DNA of 64,000 nucleotides from Sphingomonas panni (GTDB taxonomy: Bacteria; Pseudomonadota; Alphaproteobacteria; Sphingomonadales; Sphingomonadaceae), in the NCBI RefSeq assembly GCF_022664435.1, contig NZ_JAKREU010000004.1:248001-312000 (forward strand), read 5' to 3'. Each line of letters begins with the position of its first letter. Position 1 is the first letter of the stretch. Shown here piece by piece: positions 15,843 through 24,029 of this stretch. The position numbers were made by a program, and so were the translations under genes. A model generated the notes under the pieces. That model had not been told where the DNA came from. It saw only the letters and a program-made list of their open reading frames with translations, and ran no database searches.

Positions 15843-18524
15843 ATGATGCAGTTTTTGCCTGATTTCCTGGAACGGGTGCGTGCCGGGTCGCCATTCCTGT
15901 CGACCTTGATCGATCGCGAGGCGGATTGCCTGAACCGCATCGATAGCTTCGACATCGATGTGCTGGCCGCAGCGGTCGCCGACCCCGACATGCCGCTCGC
16001 TCGCCGGTTGCGGATCGAGCGGCGGCGGGTCGCGCTGCTCGTCGCCCTCGGTGACTTGGCGGGCGCCTATGACCTGACCCGGGTTACGCGAACGCTCAGC
16101 GACTTTGCCGATCACGCGCTGCACCGCGCGATCTTGCAGGCGATTGAGGAGCGGACGCCGGGCGCGGAGCCGGTCGGATTTGCCGCTATCGCGCTGGGCA
16201 AGCAGGGCAGTCACGAACTCAACTATTCATCCGATATCGATCCGATTTTGCTCTACGATCCGGCGATCCTGCCCCGTCGTGAGAAGGATTCGCCGGCCGA
16301 GGCGGCAGTGCGGATCGGCAAGCGGGCGGTCGAGCTGCTGCAGGCGCGCGATGGCGACGGCTATGTCCTGCGGGTCGACCTGCGGCTGCGCCCTTCACCG
16401 GAGGCCACGCCGATCGCGCTGCCGGTCGATGCCGCGGTTTCCTATTACGAGTCCGCCGCGCTGCCATGGGAGCGCGCCGCTTTCATCCGCGCGCGTGCGG
16501 TCGCTGGTGATGTCGCGCTAGGCCGGCGTTTCCTCGACGCCATCCGGCCGTTCGTGTGGCGCCGCGCGCTCGATTACGGTGCGATCGGTGAAATCCGCGA
16601 TATTACCCGCCGCATTCGCGAACATTATGCGCAGGGGCAGGCGTTCGGCCCGGGATACGACCTGAAACGCGGGCGAGGCGGCATCCGCGAGGTCGAATTC
16701 TTCGCGCAGGTGCATCAACTGGTCCATGGCGGCCGCGATGCCGATCTGCGTGCACCCGCCACCCGCGACGCGCTGGCGGCGCTCGCGGCCGGTGGTCGCA
16801 TCGCGGCGGAAGAAGCAGCCTTGATGGACGCGGCCTACACGCTGTTCCGCACCATCGAACATCGGTTGCAGATGGTCGACGACCGGCAGACTCACAGCCT
16901 GCCGGACCATGGTGAGGCGCTCGACCGGGTCGCCCGGCTCCACGGCGTCGAGGACGGTGGCGCGCTGCTCGACCTGCTGGCACCGCATGTCGCCGCGGTC
17001 GGTGCGATCTATGACCGGCTGGACGGCGCGCAGACCTCGCGGTTGCCGGTCGATCCGCAATCGCTGGCGGACCGGCTGGAGGCGATGGGCTTCGCCTCGG
17101 GCGAACAGGGTGCCCGGCGGATTGCCGACTGGCGGGGCGGGGCGTATCCGGCACTGCGCAGCCCGGCGGCGCGCGCGGCGCTGGAGGACAGCCTGCCCGG
17201 ACTGGTCGCGGGTCTCGCCACCGCAGCCGATCCGCACGCGGCGCTGATGCGGCTGGATGCGATGCTGGCCCGCCTGCCGAGCGCGATCAACCTGTTCCGC
17301 CTGTTGGAGGCACAGCCGGCCCTGGCACGTCTTCTCAGCACGATTCTGTGCCATGCGCCGACCCTTGCCGAGGCGCTGGCGCGGCGCGCGGTGCTGCTCG
17401 ACGCGCTGATCGATGCCCGCGCCCTCGAACCGGTCGGCAGCGTCGACGAACTGGTTGCCGAGATGCGCGAACGCGCAGGCGATGGCTATGAACGCCTGCT
17501 CGATCACGTCCGCGATGTCGTCAACGAAAAGCGCTTCATGCTGGGCGTTCAGATCGTGGCGGGCACCAGCGATCCGCTGGCGGTCGCGGCGGGCTATGCG
17601 CGGGTGGCGGAAGCGGCGGTTCGTGTCTTGGCGGCCGCTACGGTCGACGAATTCGCCCAGCGCCACGGTCACGTACCTGGCAGCGAACTGATCGTCCTTG
17701 CGCTCGGGCGACTGGGCGGGGGCGCGCTGACCCATGCGTCCGACCTCGATCTGATCTATTGCTTTACCGGCGATTTCGCGGCGGAATCGGATGGCGAGAA
17801 GCCGTTGGGCGCCGTCCTCTACTATAACCGTCTGGCACAACGATTGACCGCGGCGCTGTCGGTGCAGACCGCATCGGGGCCGCTCTACGAAGTCGACACG
17901 CGGCTGCGTCCCTCCGGCGCGCAGGGGCCGCTGGTCGTCTCGCTCGCAGGGTTCGAACGCTATCAGCGCGAGGACGCGTGGACGTGGGAGCATATGGCAC
18001 TGGCGCGCGCACGGCCGATCGTCGGATCCGCCACGGGTCAGGCCGAGGCGGCCGAGATCATCGCGCGTGTGCTGGGCGGCGACCGTCCCCCGCGCGACAT
18101 CGCGGCGGAGGCGGCGACGATGCGGGCGGACATGGCCCGTCACAAGCCGCCATCGGGTCCGCTCGATGCAAAGCTGGCACCCGGTGGCCTAGTCGACCTC
18201 GAGTTCGCGGTACATGTCACGCAATTGGCGACCGGGCGCGGGCTGGCACCGCAACTGGGGGCCGCAATTGATGTGTTGGCTGGGGAGGGGCTGTTGCCCG
18301 ACACGCTGCGGCCGGCGCACGACTTCCTCACACGGTTGCTGGTGACGATGCGGCTGGTCGCGCCGGACGGGCAGGTTCCCTCCGATGCGACCCAGCCGAT
18401 CCTTGCCGCTGCGCTTGGCTGTGCCGACTGGCCGGCGGCGCTTGCCCGGCTGGACGAGGTGCGGCAGATCGTCGCCACGACTTGGGCCGCCATTGCGACG
18501 GGAGAACAGGATGGAGATCGGTGA
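15843..18524 (+). CDS. glnE: Bifunctional glutamine synthetase adenylyltransferase/deadenylase
   Basis: GlnE attaches or removes AMP on a tyrosine of glutamine synthetase in response to PII signalling. The 893-residue product has two nucleotidyltransferase domains. The deadenylase half shows ALGKQGSHELNYSSDID near residue 120, and the adenylylase half shows LGRLGGGALTHASDLDL near residue 620. The connecting helical region includes GRGGIREVEFFAQVHQL. The start is the first of two adjacent ATG codons after a GGGGG stretch. Its last 14 bases overlap bcp. Confidence 0.95.
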   Translation: MMQFLPDFLERVRAGSPFLSTLIDREADCLNRIDSFDIDVLAAAVADPDMPLARRLRIERRRVALLVALGDLAGAYDLTRVTRTLSDFADHALHRAILQAIEERTPGAEPVGFAAIALGKQGSHELNYSSDIDPILLYDPAILPRREKDSPAEAAVRIGKRAVELLQARDGDGYVLRVDLRLRPSPEATPIALPVDAAVSYYESAALPWERAAFIRARAVAGDVALGRRFLDAIRPFVWRRALDYGAIGEIRDITRRIREHYAQGQAFGPGYDLKRGRGGIREVEFFAQVHQLVHGGRDADLRAPATRDALAALAAGGRIAAEEAALMDAAYTLFRTIEHRLQMVDDRQTHSLPDHGEALDRVARLHGVEDGGALLDLLAPHVAAVGAIYDRLDGAQTSRLPVDPQSLADRLEAMGFASGEQGARRIADWRGGAYPALRSPAARAALEDSLPGLVAGLATAADPHAALMRLDAMLARLPSAINLFRLLEAQPALARLLSTILCHAPTLAEALARRAVLLDALIDARALEPVGSVDELVAEMRERAGDGYERLLDHVRDVVNEKRFMLGVQIVAGTSDPLAVAAGYARVAEAAVRVLAAATVDEFAQRHGHVPGSELIVLALGRLGGGALTHASDLDLIYCFTGDFAAESDGEKPLGAVLYYNRLAQRLTAALSVQTASGPLYEVDTRLRPSGAQGPLVVSLAGFERYQREDAWTWEHMALARARPIVGSATGQAEAAEIIARVLGGDRPPRDIAAEAATMRADMARHKPPSGPLDAKLAPGGLVDLEFAVHVTQLATGRGLAPQLGAAIDVLAGEGLLPDTLRPAHDFLTRLLVTMRLVAPDGQVPSDATQPILAAALGCADWPAALARLDEVRQIVATTWAAIATGEQDGDR

Positions 18525-18966
18525 TACGCTGCCGGCGGGCACGCTGACGGCGGCGGACGGCACACCCTTCGCGCTGGCGGACCTCGCCGGCCAGCCGCTG
18601 GTGCTATATTTCTATCCCAAGGCCGACACGACCGGCTGCACCCGTGAGGCACAGGATTTTTCGGCACTGGCTGAGCAATTCCGCGCGCGCGGCGCGGCGG
18701 TGATCGGCGTCTCGCGCGATACGCCGGCGAAGCTGCTGCGCTTTGCCCAGAAACATGCGCTGTGTGTCGACCTCGCCAGCGACGAGGACGGATCGGTGTG
18801 CGAGGCGTTCGGCGTGTGGGTGGAAAAGCAGATGTATGGCCGCAGTTACATGGGGATCGAGCGGGCGACCTTCCTGTTCGACGCCGGCGGAACGTTGGTC
18901 AGCCAGTGGCGCAAGGTGAAGGTGGCGGGGCACGCGGCCGCCGTCCTGTCGGCGCTGCCGTCCTGA
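18511..18966 (+). CDS. bcp: Thioredoxin-dependent peroxiredoxin (BCP/PrxQ family)
   Basis: This 151-residue thiol peroxidase reduces hydroperoxides using thioredoxin. The peroxidatic cysteine lies in ADTTGCTREAQDF. The usual PrxQ resolving cysteine five residues later is replaced by the TRE-A sequence, so the protein is probably of the one-cysteine or atypical type; another cysteine in HALCVDLAS may serve. YLFDAGG-like FLFDAGGTLVSQWRKVKV is the conserved C-terminal strand. The ATG at 18511 overlaps the end of glnE and has GGGAG upstream. Confidence 0.9.
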   Translation: MEIGDTLPAGTLTAADGTPFALADLAGQPLVLYFYPKADTTGCTREAQDFSALAEQFRARGAAVIGVSRDTPAKLLRFAQKHALCVDLASDEDGSVCEAFGVWVEKQMYGRSYMGIERATFLFDAGGTLVSQWRKVKVAGHAAAVLSALPS

Positions 18967-19038
18967 CCTCACCGAATCGGTTGCAGTCCTTTCATCGACA
19001 GGCAAGGGCCGGTTTCATTTTCCCAGTAGCGTTATGTG

Positions 19039-19074
19039 GTTAAACGGCTCGCCGTACCTGTACGACGGTTTAAC
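19039..19074. other. Nested inverted repeat upstream of the M23 peptidase gene
   Basis: GTTAAAC pairs with GTTTAAC outside and CGTAC pairs with GTACG inside, in a 36-base element 150 bases before the gene. It could be an operator or an RNA hairpin. Apart from this element the 257-base gap after bcp holds nothing I recognise. Confidence 0.35.
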
Positions 19075-19223
19075 GCGGCCGACGGGGCCAGCCCTTGCAT
19101 GGCATAACAAATTTCCGGCAAGTGCGGCCTCGGTCAACGCGGTGGGGCATACCGTCAAGACATTGGGGTTCATCGTTCGTGTCGGCTCGTCCGGCGCGCA
19201 TAACGCTCGGATAGCGGGACATA

Positions 19224-20408
19224 ATGTCGATTACCTCCGTATGGAAAAATAACGTCGCTCCGATCACGGGGTTCCGTTCGATCTTTCGGACCCGCCATTT
19301 TATCCTGCACGATGGCAAGCAACTGCGCCGTCACACTATTTCCGGCCGGAATCAGGCTACTGCCGCCGGTCTCGCCGCCATCACCATCGCGTTTTCCGCC
19401 TATGGCATGGGCCAGGCGACCATCGGCACCGCGATGGCGGGCGGGGTCGCCGATGATGACAAGGTTGCGGTGATGCAGCAGCAGGTCAACGCGATGCGCG
19501 CCGATGTCGCCCGTCTGCACGCCGACGCCCGCGCCCATGCCGAACGGCTCGACAAGCGACAGGCGGCGCTCGCCGCCGTGCTCACCGGATCGGAAGACGC
19601 GAAGACCCTTGCGCTCGCCGCCCTCGATCAGAAGCCTGCCGGTGCCACCAACAGCGTGACGCGTCCGTTCGATCGCGTTGCGCGGCAGCAGGCGGCGATG
19701 GCCGCACAGGCAAAGGCGATCGCCGATGCCCGTTATGCCCAGACCGCCGGTTCGCTCCGCAAGCTGGGCCTGAACCCGCGCCGGGTGCTGCCGGCTATGG
19801 GTGGTCCCTATGAACCGGTCGATGCGGCTACCGCCGCTGCGGCGGCTGCCGGTGCCGCGACGGCGGATGCACAGGCTGATGCCCAGTTCCGCGCACTGTT
19901 CATGAGCTGGAAGAAGCTCGACACCATCGAACAGGCCGCGATCTCGATCCCGTCCTATCAACCGGTGCAGAGCCTGTCCTTCACCAGCAATTTCGGCGTC
20001 CGTTCCGACCCGTTCCGCGGTACCGCCGCGATGCATGCCGGCGTAGACATTCCCGGTCCGATCGGCACGCCGATCTATGCGACTGCCGACGGCATCATCT
20101 CGCGCGCCGAGCGCGCCGGTGGCTATGGCAACCTGATCGAGGTCAACCACGGCAAGGGCATCGCGACCCGCTATGGCCACCTGTCGAAAATCCTGGTGCG
20201 CGACCATGAACGCGTGAAGCGCGGTCAGCTGATCGGCCTGATGGGATCGACCGGCCGTTCGACCGGCAGCCACCTCCACTACGAAGTCCGCATCGATGGA
20301 TCGGCCGTGAATCCTGCGCCGTATTTGCAGGCGGGGCAGCTGGCATTGGCTGCCGACCGTGCACAGCGCCAGCGTCTGGCGATGGGTGGCCCCGCCGTCG
20401 CCGAGTAA
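19224..20408 (+). CDS. M23 family peptidoglycan hydrolase/endopeptidase
   Basis: The 394-residue product has a basic N-terminus and one membrane or signal segment near residues 45-65 (ATAAGLAAITIAFSAYG). A long coiled-coil region follows (QQQVNAMRADVARLHADAR through AERLDKRQAAL), and the LytM domain occupies about residues 250-365. The zinc site is complete: HAGVDIPGP supplies H and D, and SHLHYEVRIDG supplies the HxH. It therefore is probably an active endopeptidase cutting peptide crosslinks in the periplasm, not a degenerate EnvC/NlpD-type activator. No operon partner is evident. Confidence 0.85.
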   Translation: MSITSVWKNNVAPITGFRSIFRTRHFILHDGKQLRRHTISGRNQATAAGLAAITIAFSAYGMGQATIGTAMAGGVADDDKVAVMQQQVNAMRADVARLHADARAHAERLDKRQAALAAVLTGSEDAKTLALAALDQKPAGATNSVTRPFDRVARQQAAMAAQAKAIADARYAQTAGSLRKLGLNPRRVLPAMGGPYEPVDAATAAAAAAGAATADAQADAQFRALFMSWKKLDTIEQAAISIPSYQPVQSLSFTSNFGVRSDPFRGTAAMHAGVDIPGPIGTPIYATADGIISRAERAGGYGNLIEVNHGKGIATRYGHLSKILVRDHERVKRGQLIGLMGSTGRSTGSHLHYEVRIDGSAVNPAPYLQAGQLALAADRAQRQRLAMGGPAVAE

Positions 20409-20470
20409 GCTGCTCGGGCGCCGTTGCCGTGGGGCGACGCTGCGCCTATCTGGTCGGGATGGATACGACC

Positions 20471-20797
20471 ATGACCGATGTCACCCTGTCCGCCGCGGCG
20501 GCGGCGCGCGTTGCCGCCATTGCCGCAAAGCAGGCGAAGCCCGCCATCTTGCGCCTGTCGGTCGAGGGGGGCGGTTGCTCCGGCTTCCAATACCGCTTCG
20601 GCCTGGCCGAAGGGATCGAACCCGATGACAGCATCGCGGAAACCGACGGCGTCAAGCTGGTCGTGGACTCGGTCAGCATCGATCTGGTGCGCGGCAGCGA
20701 GGTCGATTTCGTCGAATCGCTCGGTGGCGCGGCATTCCGGGTGACCAATCCGCAGGCGGCGTCCGGCTGCGGCTGCGGCACCAGCTTCGCGGTCTGA
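20471..20797 (+). CDS. erpA: Iron-sulfur cluster carrier protein (ErpA/IscA family)
   Basis: A-type carriers deliver [2Fe-2S] or [4Fe-4S] clusters to apo-enzymes. The 108-residue protein has the three invariant cysteines: VEGGGCSGFQYRFGL and the C-terminal SGCGCGTSF. The ATG at 20471 (MTDVTLS) fits family N-termini; an in-frame ATG at 20459 would add four residues. The exonuclease gene begins one base after its stop, so they share a transcript. ErpA is favoured over IscA because no isc or suf genes are adjacent. Confidence 0.9.
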   Translation: MTDVTLSAAAAARVAAIAAKQAKPAILRLSVEGGGCSGFQYRFGLAEGIEPDDSIAETDGVKLVVDSVSIDLVRGSEVDFVESLGGAAFRVTNPQAASGCGCGTSFAV

Positions 20798-20798
20798 C

Positions 20799-21569
20799 GT
20801 GCGGATCGTCTCCTACAACGTCAACGGTATCAAGGCGCGTCTGCCGCGATTGATCGAGTATCTGACCGAGGAGCAGCCCGATGTGGTCTGCCTTCAGGAA
20901 CTGAAGTCGAGTGACGACACGTTCCCCGAGGCGGATATCCGCGCGGCAGGCTATGGTGCCGTATGGCACGGCCAGAAGGGGTTCAACGGCGTCGCTGTCC
21001 TGGCACGCGGGGCTGAACCGGTCGAGCGTCAGCGCGGCCTGGCGGGCGAACCGGAGGACGAGCATAGCCGCTATCTGGAGGCGGAGGTCGATGGTGTCGT
21101 TATCGCCTCGATCTATCTGCCCAACGGCAATCCCCGGCCAGGGCCGAAATTCGACTACAAGCTGCGCTGGATCGACCGCTTGCGCGCACGCGCTGCCGAA
21201 CTGCTGACGGAGGAGCGCGCGGTGGTGCTCGCCGGTGACTATAACGTCATTCCCAACGACGACGATGTCTTTTCGGTTCGCGCGATGCAGGACGACGCCC
21301 TGATGCAGCCCGAATCACGCGCGGGCTATCGTGCGTTGCTGGCGCAGGGCTGGACGGACTCGCTGCGCACGCGGTTTCCGAAGGGCGGGGTGTGGACCTT
21401 CTGGGACTATCAGGCCGGCGCATGGCAACGCGACGCGGGGTTCCGGATCGACCATCTGCTGCTCAGTCCGGTGGCGGCTGACCGGTTCGTCGATGCCGGC
21501 GTCGACAAGGCGCATCGCGGCCGCGAAAAGGCCAGCGATCACGCGCCCACCTGGGTCCGCCTGCGTTGA
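20799..21569 (+). CDS. xth: Exodeoxyribonuclease III / AP endonuclease
   Basis: This EEP-fold nuclease cleaves DNA at abasic sites and trims 3' ends in base excision repair. The 256-residue protein shows SYNVNGIKAR, LQELKSSDD (metal-binding glutamate), YLPNGNP, LAGDYNVIPND and the C-terminal SDHAPTWV catalytic histidine. The start is a GTG directly after the erpA stop. Its TGA overlaps the TTG start of the next gene. Confidence 0.95.
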   Translation: MRIVSYNVNGIKARLPRLIEYLTEEQPDVVCLQELKSSDDTFPEADIRAAGYGAVWHGQKGFNGVAVLARGAEPVERQRGLAGEPEDEHSRYLEAEVDGVVIASIYLPNGNPRPGPKFDYKLRWIDRLRARAAELLTEERAVVLAGDYNVIPNDDDVFSVRAMQDDALMQPESRAGYRALLAQGWTDSLRTRFPKGGVWTFWDYQAGAWQRDAGFRIDHLLLSPVAADRFVDAGVDKAHRGREKASDHAPTWVRLR

Positions 21570-22324
21570 ACCGCCTCGCGATGGCCATGGTCGGCATGGC
21601 GCTACTGGCACCGGGCGTCGCGCACGCGCGTGACTATTGTCCGACCCGACCAAGCCTCGGCCAGTCGGCCTGTACGATCGAGCCGGGGCGTTTCGCGCTC
21701 GAGACGGCGCTGTCCGATTGGGAGCGGTCGAGCGACAGCGACACCGTGCTGTTCGGTGACACGCTCCTCCGGCTGGGATTGACCGACGCGACCGAGTTGC
21801 AGGTCGAATGGACGCCGCTCGGCATCGCACGCGATCGCCCCGGCGGTCAAAACGACGCGCGGACTGGCGATGTGCAGATCGGCACCCGCATCGCGTTGCG
21901 CAATCCCGATGGCAAGGGACTGTCCTATGGCGTGCAGCCCTCGATCGTCGTGCCGGTCGGGCGGACGCCGATCGGGCAGGGCGGCTGGGGCGCAGCGATG
22001 GTGGCACCGGTCAGCTACGACCTGAGCGATACGATCAACCTGCAATTCTCGCCCGAACTTGCCTGGATGCCGCGTGAGGATCGGGGCGGTAATGCCGTGG
22101 TCGCGACCGGTACGCTGGGGCTGGGCTTCCTGCTAAGCAAGGCGTGCCAGTTGACTAGTGAGCTTCAGTGGCAGCGGGCGGACCATGCTGCCGAGCATCG
22201 ACTGGCCCTCGCGGTTGCTTGGCAAGTGTCGGACGATTTCTTCATCGATGCTGGCGGCGTTGCTGGGCTGGACGACCATACGCCCGGCTTGCGCCTCTAT
22301 AGTGGTCTGTCCCGGCGGTTCTGA
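21566..22324 (+). CDS. Predicted outer-membrane beta-barrel (transporter-like) protein
   Basis: The 252-residue product has a signal peptide (MNRLAMAMVGMALLAPGVAHA) and then ARDYCPTRPSLGQSACTIEPG, with two cysteines that may pair. The rest alternates like a beta-barrel (VLFGDTLLRLGLTDATELQV, FSPELAWMP) and ends in YSGLSRRF with terminal phenylalanine. It resembles the MetA-pathway or phenol-degradation transporter family. The start is a TTG overlapping the nuclease stop; the ATG at 21581 is an alternative. The substrate is unknown. Confidence 0.75.
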   Translation: MNRLAMAMVGMALLAPGVAHARDYCPTRPSLGQSACTIEPGRFALETALSDWERSSDSDTVLFGDTLLRLGLTDATELQVEWTPLGIARDRPGGQNDARTGDVQIGTRIALRNPDGKGLSYGVQPSIVVPVGRTPIGQGGWGAAMVAPVSYDLSDTINLQFSPELAWMPREDRGGNAVVATGTLGLGFLLSKACQLTSELQWQRADHAAEHRLALAVAWQVSDDFFIDAGGVAGLDDHTPGLRLYSGLSRRF

Positions 22325-22366
22325 CATCCGGCTTCATCGAACGCCAATATGTGGCGCAATGTGCAG

Positions 22367-22388
22367 TGTGTTAGTAGTGTATAACACA
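22367..22388. other. Perfect 7-bp inverted repeat, possible operator
   Basis: TGTGTTA and TAACACA are separated by 8 bases, in an AT-richer patch about 120 bases before the small secreted protein gene. It could bind a dimeric regulator. No further support is visible. Confidence 0.3.
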
Positions 22389-22509
22389 ATGTTCGGGGGG
22401 GCTGTCGCGCTAAGGTGTTGATTTCCGGTCGATCGGCGGTTTGGCACGGTCGCTGCAGAGTCTCTGACAAGTCCGCGATCATCGCCGGACACCACAGGGA
22501 GCTCCTACC

Positions 22510-22764
22510 ATGACGACCATTCTCTTCGCGGCCTTGGGCATCGTCGCCGCATCGGCGGTTCAAGCATCCGACCCGGTCACGGTTTCGCCGATCCCCGCAA
22601 TCGCCGCCATCGAACAGGCGCAACCGGCAGCACCCGTACGTCTCCGCCGCTATTGCATCAGCGACCGCCGCGAAGGTGCGCCGCGTCGCCCGAAAATCTG
22701 CCGGACCCGCGATGACTGGCGCGCGCGGGGATTCGATCCGCTGGTCGCGATCGGCCAACTCTGA
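22510..22764 (+). CDS. Small secreted basic protein
   Basis: The 84-residue product has a signal peptide (MTTILFAALGIVAASAVQA) and a basic mature part with two cysteines (RRYCISDRREGAPRR and KICRTRDDWRARGFDPL). This layout recurs in small periplasmic proteins of sphingomonads, but I know of no assigned function. CAGGGAG lies about 10 bases before the ATG. It converges with the ceramide synthase-like gene. Confidence 0.7.
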   Translation: MTTILFAALGIVAASAVQASDPVTVSPIPAIAAIEQAQPAAPVRLRRYCISDRREGAPRRPKICRTRDDWRARGFDPLVAIGQL

Positions 22765-22774
22765 CCTGCCGGGT

Positions 22775-22800
22775 TACCGCCGGGTCCCGGCCCGGCGGTA
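22775..22800. terminator. Hairpin between convergent genes
   Basis: TACCGCCGGG and CCCGGCGGTA form a perfect 10-bp stem with a 6-base loop, just after the small secreted protein gene and 4 bases before the end of the ceramide synthase-like gene. No long T run is present. Confidence 0.65.
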
Positions 22801-22804
22801 TCGG

Positions 22805-23953
22805 TTACAGGGTGCGTTCGTACATCTGATAGACGCGGTTGACCTTGCTATCGATCGTGGTGGCGATGGCGTTCATGCCCTGATTATCGTCCAGCACCCA
22901 ACCGATCTCGCCGCGCGACGCGCCGAACTTCGCAACCGCATCGCGGCGGATATATTCGATCATCATGAAGGCCAGCTGGCTCGCCATGCGCGATGCCTGC
23001 AGCTTCTTGACCACGCCCATCAGCGGCACGCGCATCGTCCGCGCCTTCGGCGCACGCAGCCACAGCAGCAGCTTCAGCCAGTTGAAGGGCAGCAACGATC
23101 CGCCCATCGGCTTCAGTGGTTCGTTCATGTCCGGCAGGGTAATCATGAACGCCACCGGCTCGCCGTCCAGTTCGGCGATGCGGATCAGGTCCTCGAACAC
23201 CAGCGGTTTCAGCTTCTTGCCGACATCGTCGACTTCGGGCTGGGTCAACGGTACGAAGCCCCAATTATCGGACCAGGCATCGTTCAGGATGCGCAGGATG
23301 ATCTCGGCTTCGTCGGCGAACTTCGCCTTGTTGACCCGGCGGATATGGATGCGCTGGTTCTTCTCGCCCGCCGCCACGATCCGCTGGACGATCGGGGGGA
23401 AATCCTTGGTGATGTCCAGCTCGTAAGTGATCATCTGCTTGGCCGGGGCGTAGCCCGCCCCCTCGATCCAGCCACGATAGGCGGGGAGGTGATGGCCCAT
23501 CAGCACGGTCGGGCTGTGGTCATGACCCTCTATCAACAGTCCAGGCTCTTCCCACACCGACAGACTGCACGGGCCGATGGCGCGGATCATGCCCTTGCCG
23601 CGCAACCATTGCTCGGCCTGCGCGATCAGTGCCTTGCCTGTTGCCTCGTCCGCTGCTTCGAACATGCCCCAAAAGCCGACGCCCGGGCCGAAGCCTTTGT
23701 CTGTCGGCATGGTCAGCGCGAGGGTGTCGAGATGCGCCGATATCCGGCCAACGACCGCGCCGTTGCGCTCGGCGATGTACAGTTGCGCTTCGGCATGGCT
23801 GAACCAGCCATTCTTCTTGGGATCGATCTGCGCGGCGACCTCGCTCTTCAGCGGCGGGACCCAGTGCGGGTCGTTGGCGTACAGCCGATAGGGCAGGGCG
23901 ATGAACGCCTTGCGGTCGGCAGCGGTCAGGACCGGACGGACGGTGATCGACAT
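22805..23953 (-). CDS. GNAT-fold acyltransferase, candidate bacterial ceramide synthase
   Basis: The 382-residue protein has the start VRPVLTAADRKAFIALPYRL and YANDPHWVPPL, followed by a GNAT-like core (YIAERNGAVVGRISAH). Its second half carries VFEDLIRIAELDGEPVAF and a membrane-associating region (LLPFNWLKLLLWLRA). This layout matches the large GNAT-fold family that includes bCerS of Caulobacter, which N-acylates the sphingoid base. Here it shares a strand and neighbourhood with spt, the ACP and cerR, which supports the same role: joining a fatty acyl group to 3-oxosphinganine. GGGGGA precedes the ATG. A hairpin separates it from the hydroxylase gene, so it may have reduced or separate expression. 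Confidence 0.7.
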   Translation of the reverse strand: MSITVRPVLTAADRKAFIALPYRLYANDPHWVPPLKSEVAAQIDPKKNGWFSHAEAQLYIAERNGAVVGRISAHLDTLALTMPTDKGFGPGVGFWGMFEAADEATGKALIAQAEQWLRGKGMIRAIGPCSLSVWEEPGLLIEGHDHSPTVLMGHHLPAYRGWIEGAGYAPAKQMITYELDITKDFPPIVQRIVAAGEKNQRIHIRRVNKAKFADEAEIILRILNDAWSDNWGFVPLTQPEVDDVGKKLKPLVFEDLIRIAELDGEPVAFMITLPDMNEPLKPMGGSLLPFNWLKLLLWLRAPKARTMRVPLMGVVKKLQASRMASQLAFMMIEYIRRDAVAKFGASRGEIGWVLDDNQGMNAIATTIDSKVNRVYQMYERTL

Positions 23954-23972
23954 GGCTATCCCCCAAACAGCA

Positions 23973-23997
23973 ACGGGGCGGCAATGCGCCGCCCCGT
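23973..23997 (-). other. Strong hairpin between the hydroxylase and ceramide synthase genes
   Basis: A perfect 10-bp stem (ACGGGGCGGC with GCCGCCCCGT, 5-base loop) lies in the 76-base gap. Read on the minus strand it is followed by TTGCTGTTTG, so it may act as a partial terminator or processing stop. Confidence 0.55.
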
Positions 23998-24029
23998 GTC
24001 AAACTTCAAATGACAAATCGGTCATCCCA

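Noticed and set aside
19034..19252. A 72-codon ORF upstream of the M23 peptidase
   Set aside because: It has no ribosome binding site, runs through the nested palindrome and overlaps the peptidase start in another frame.
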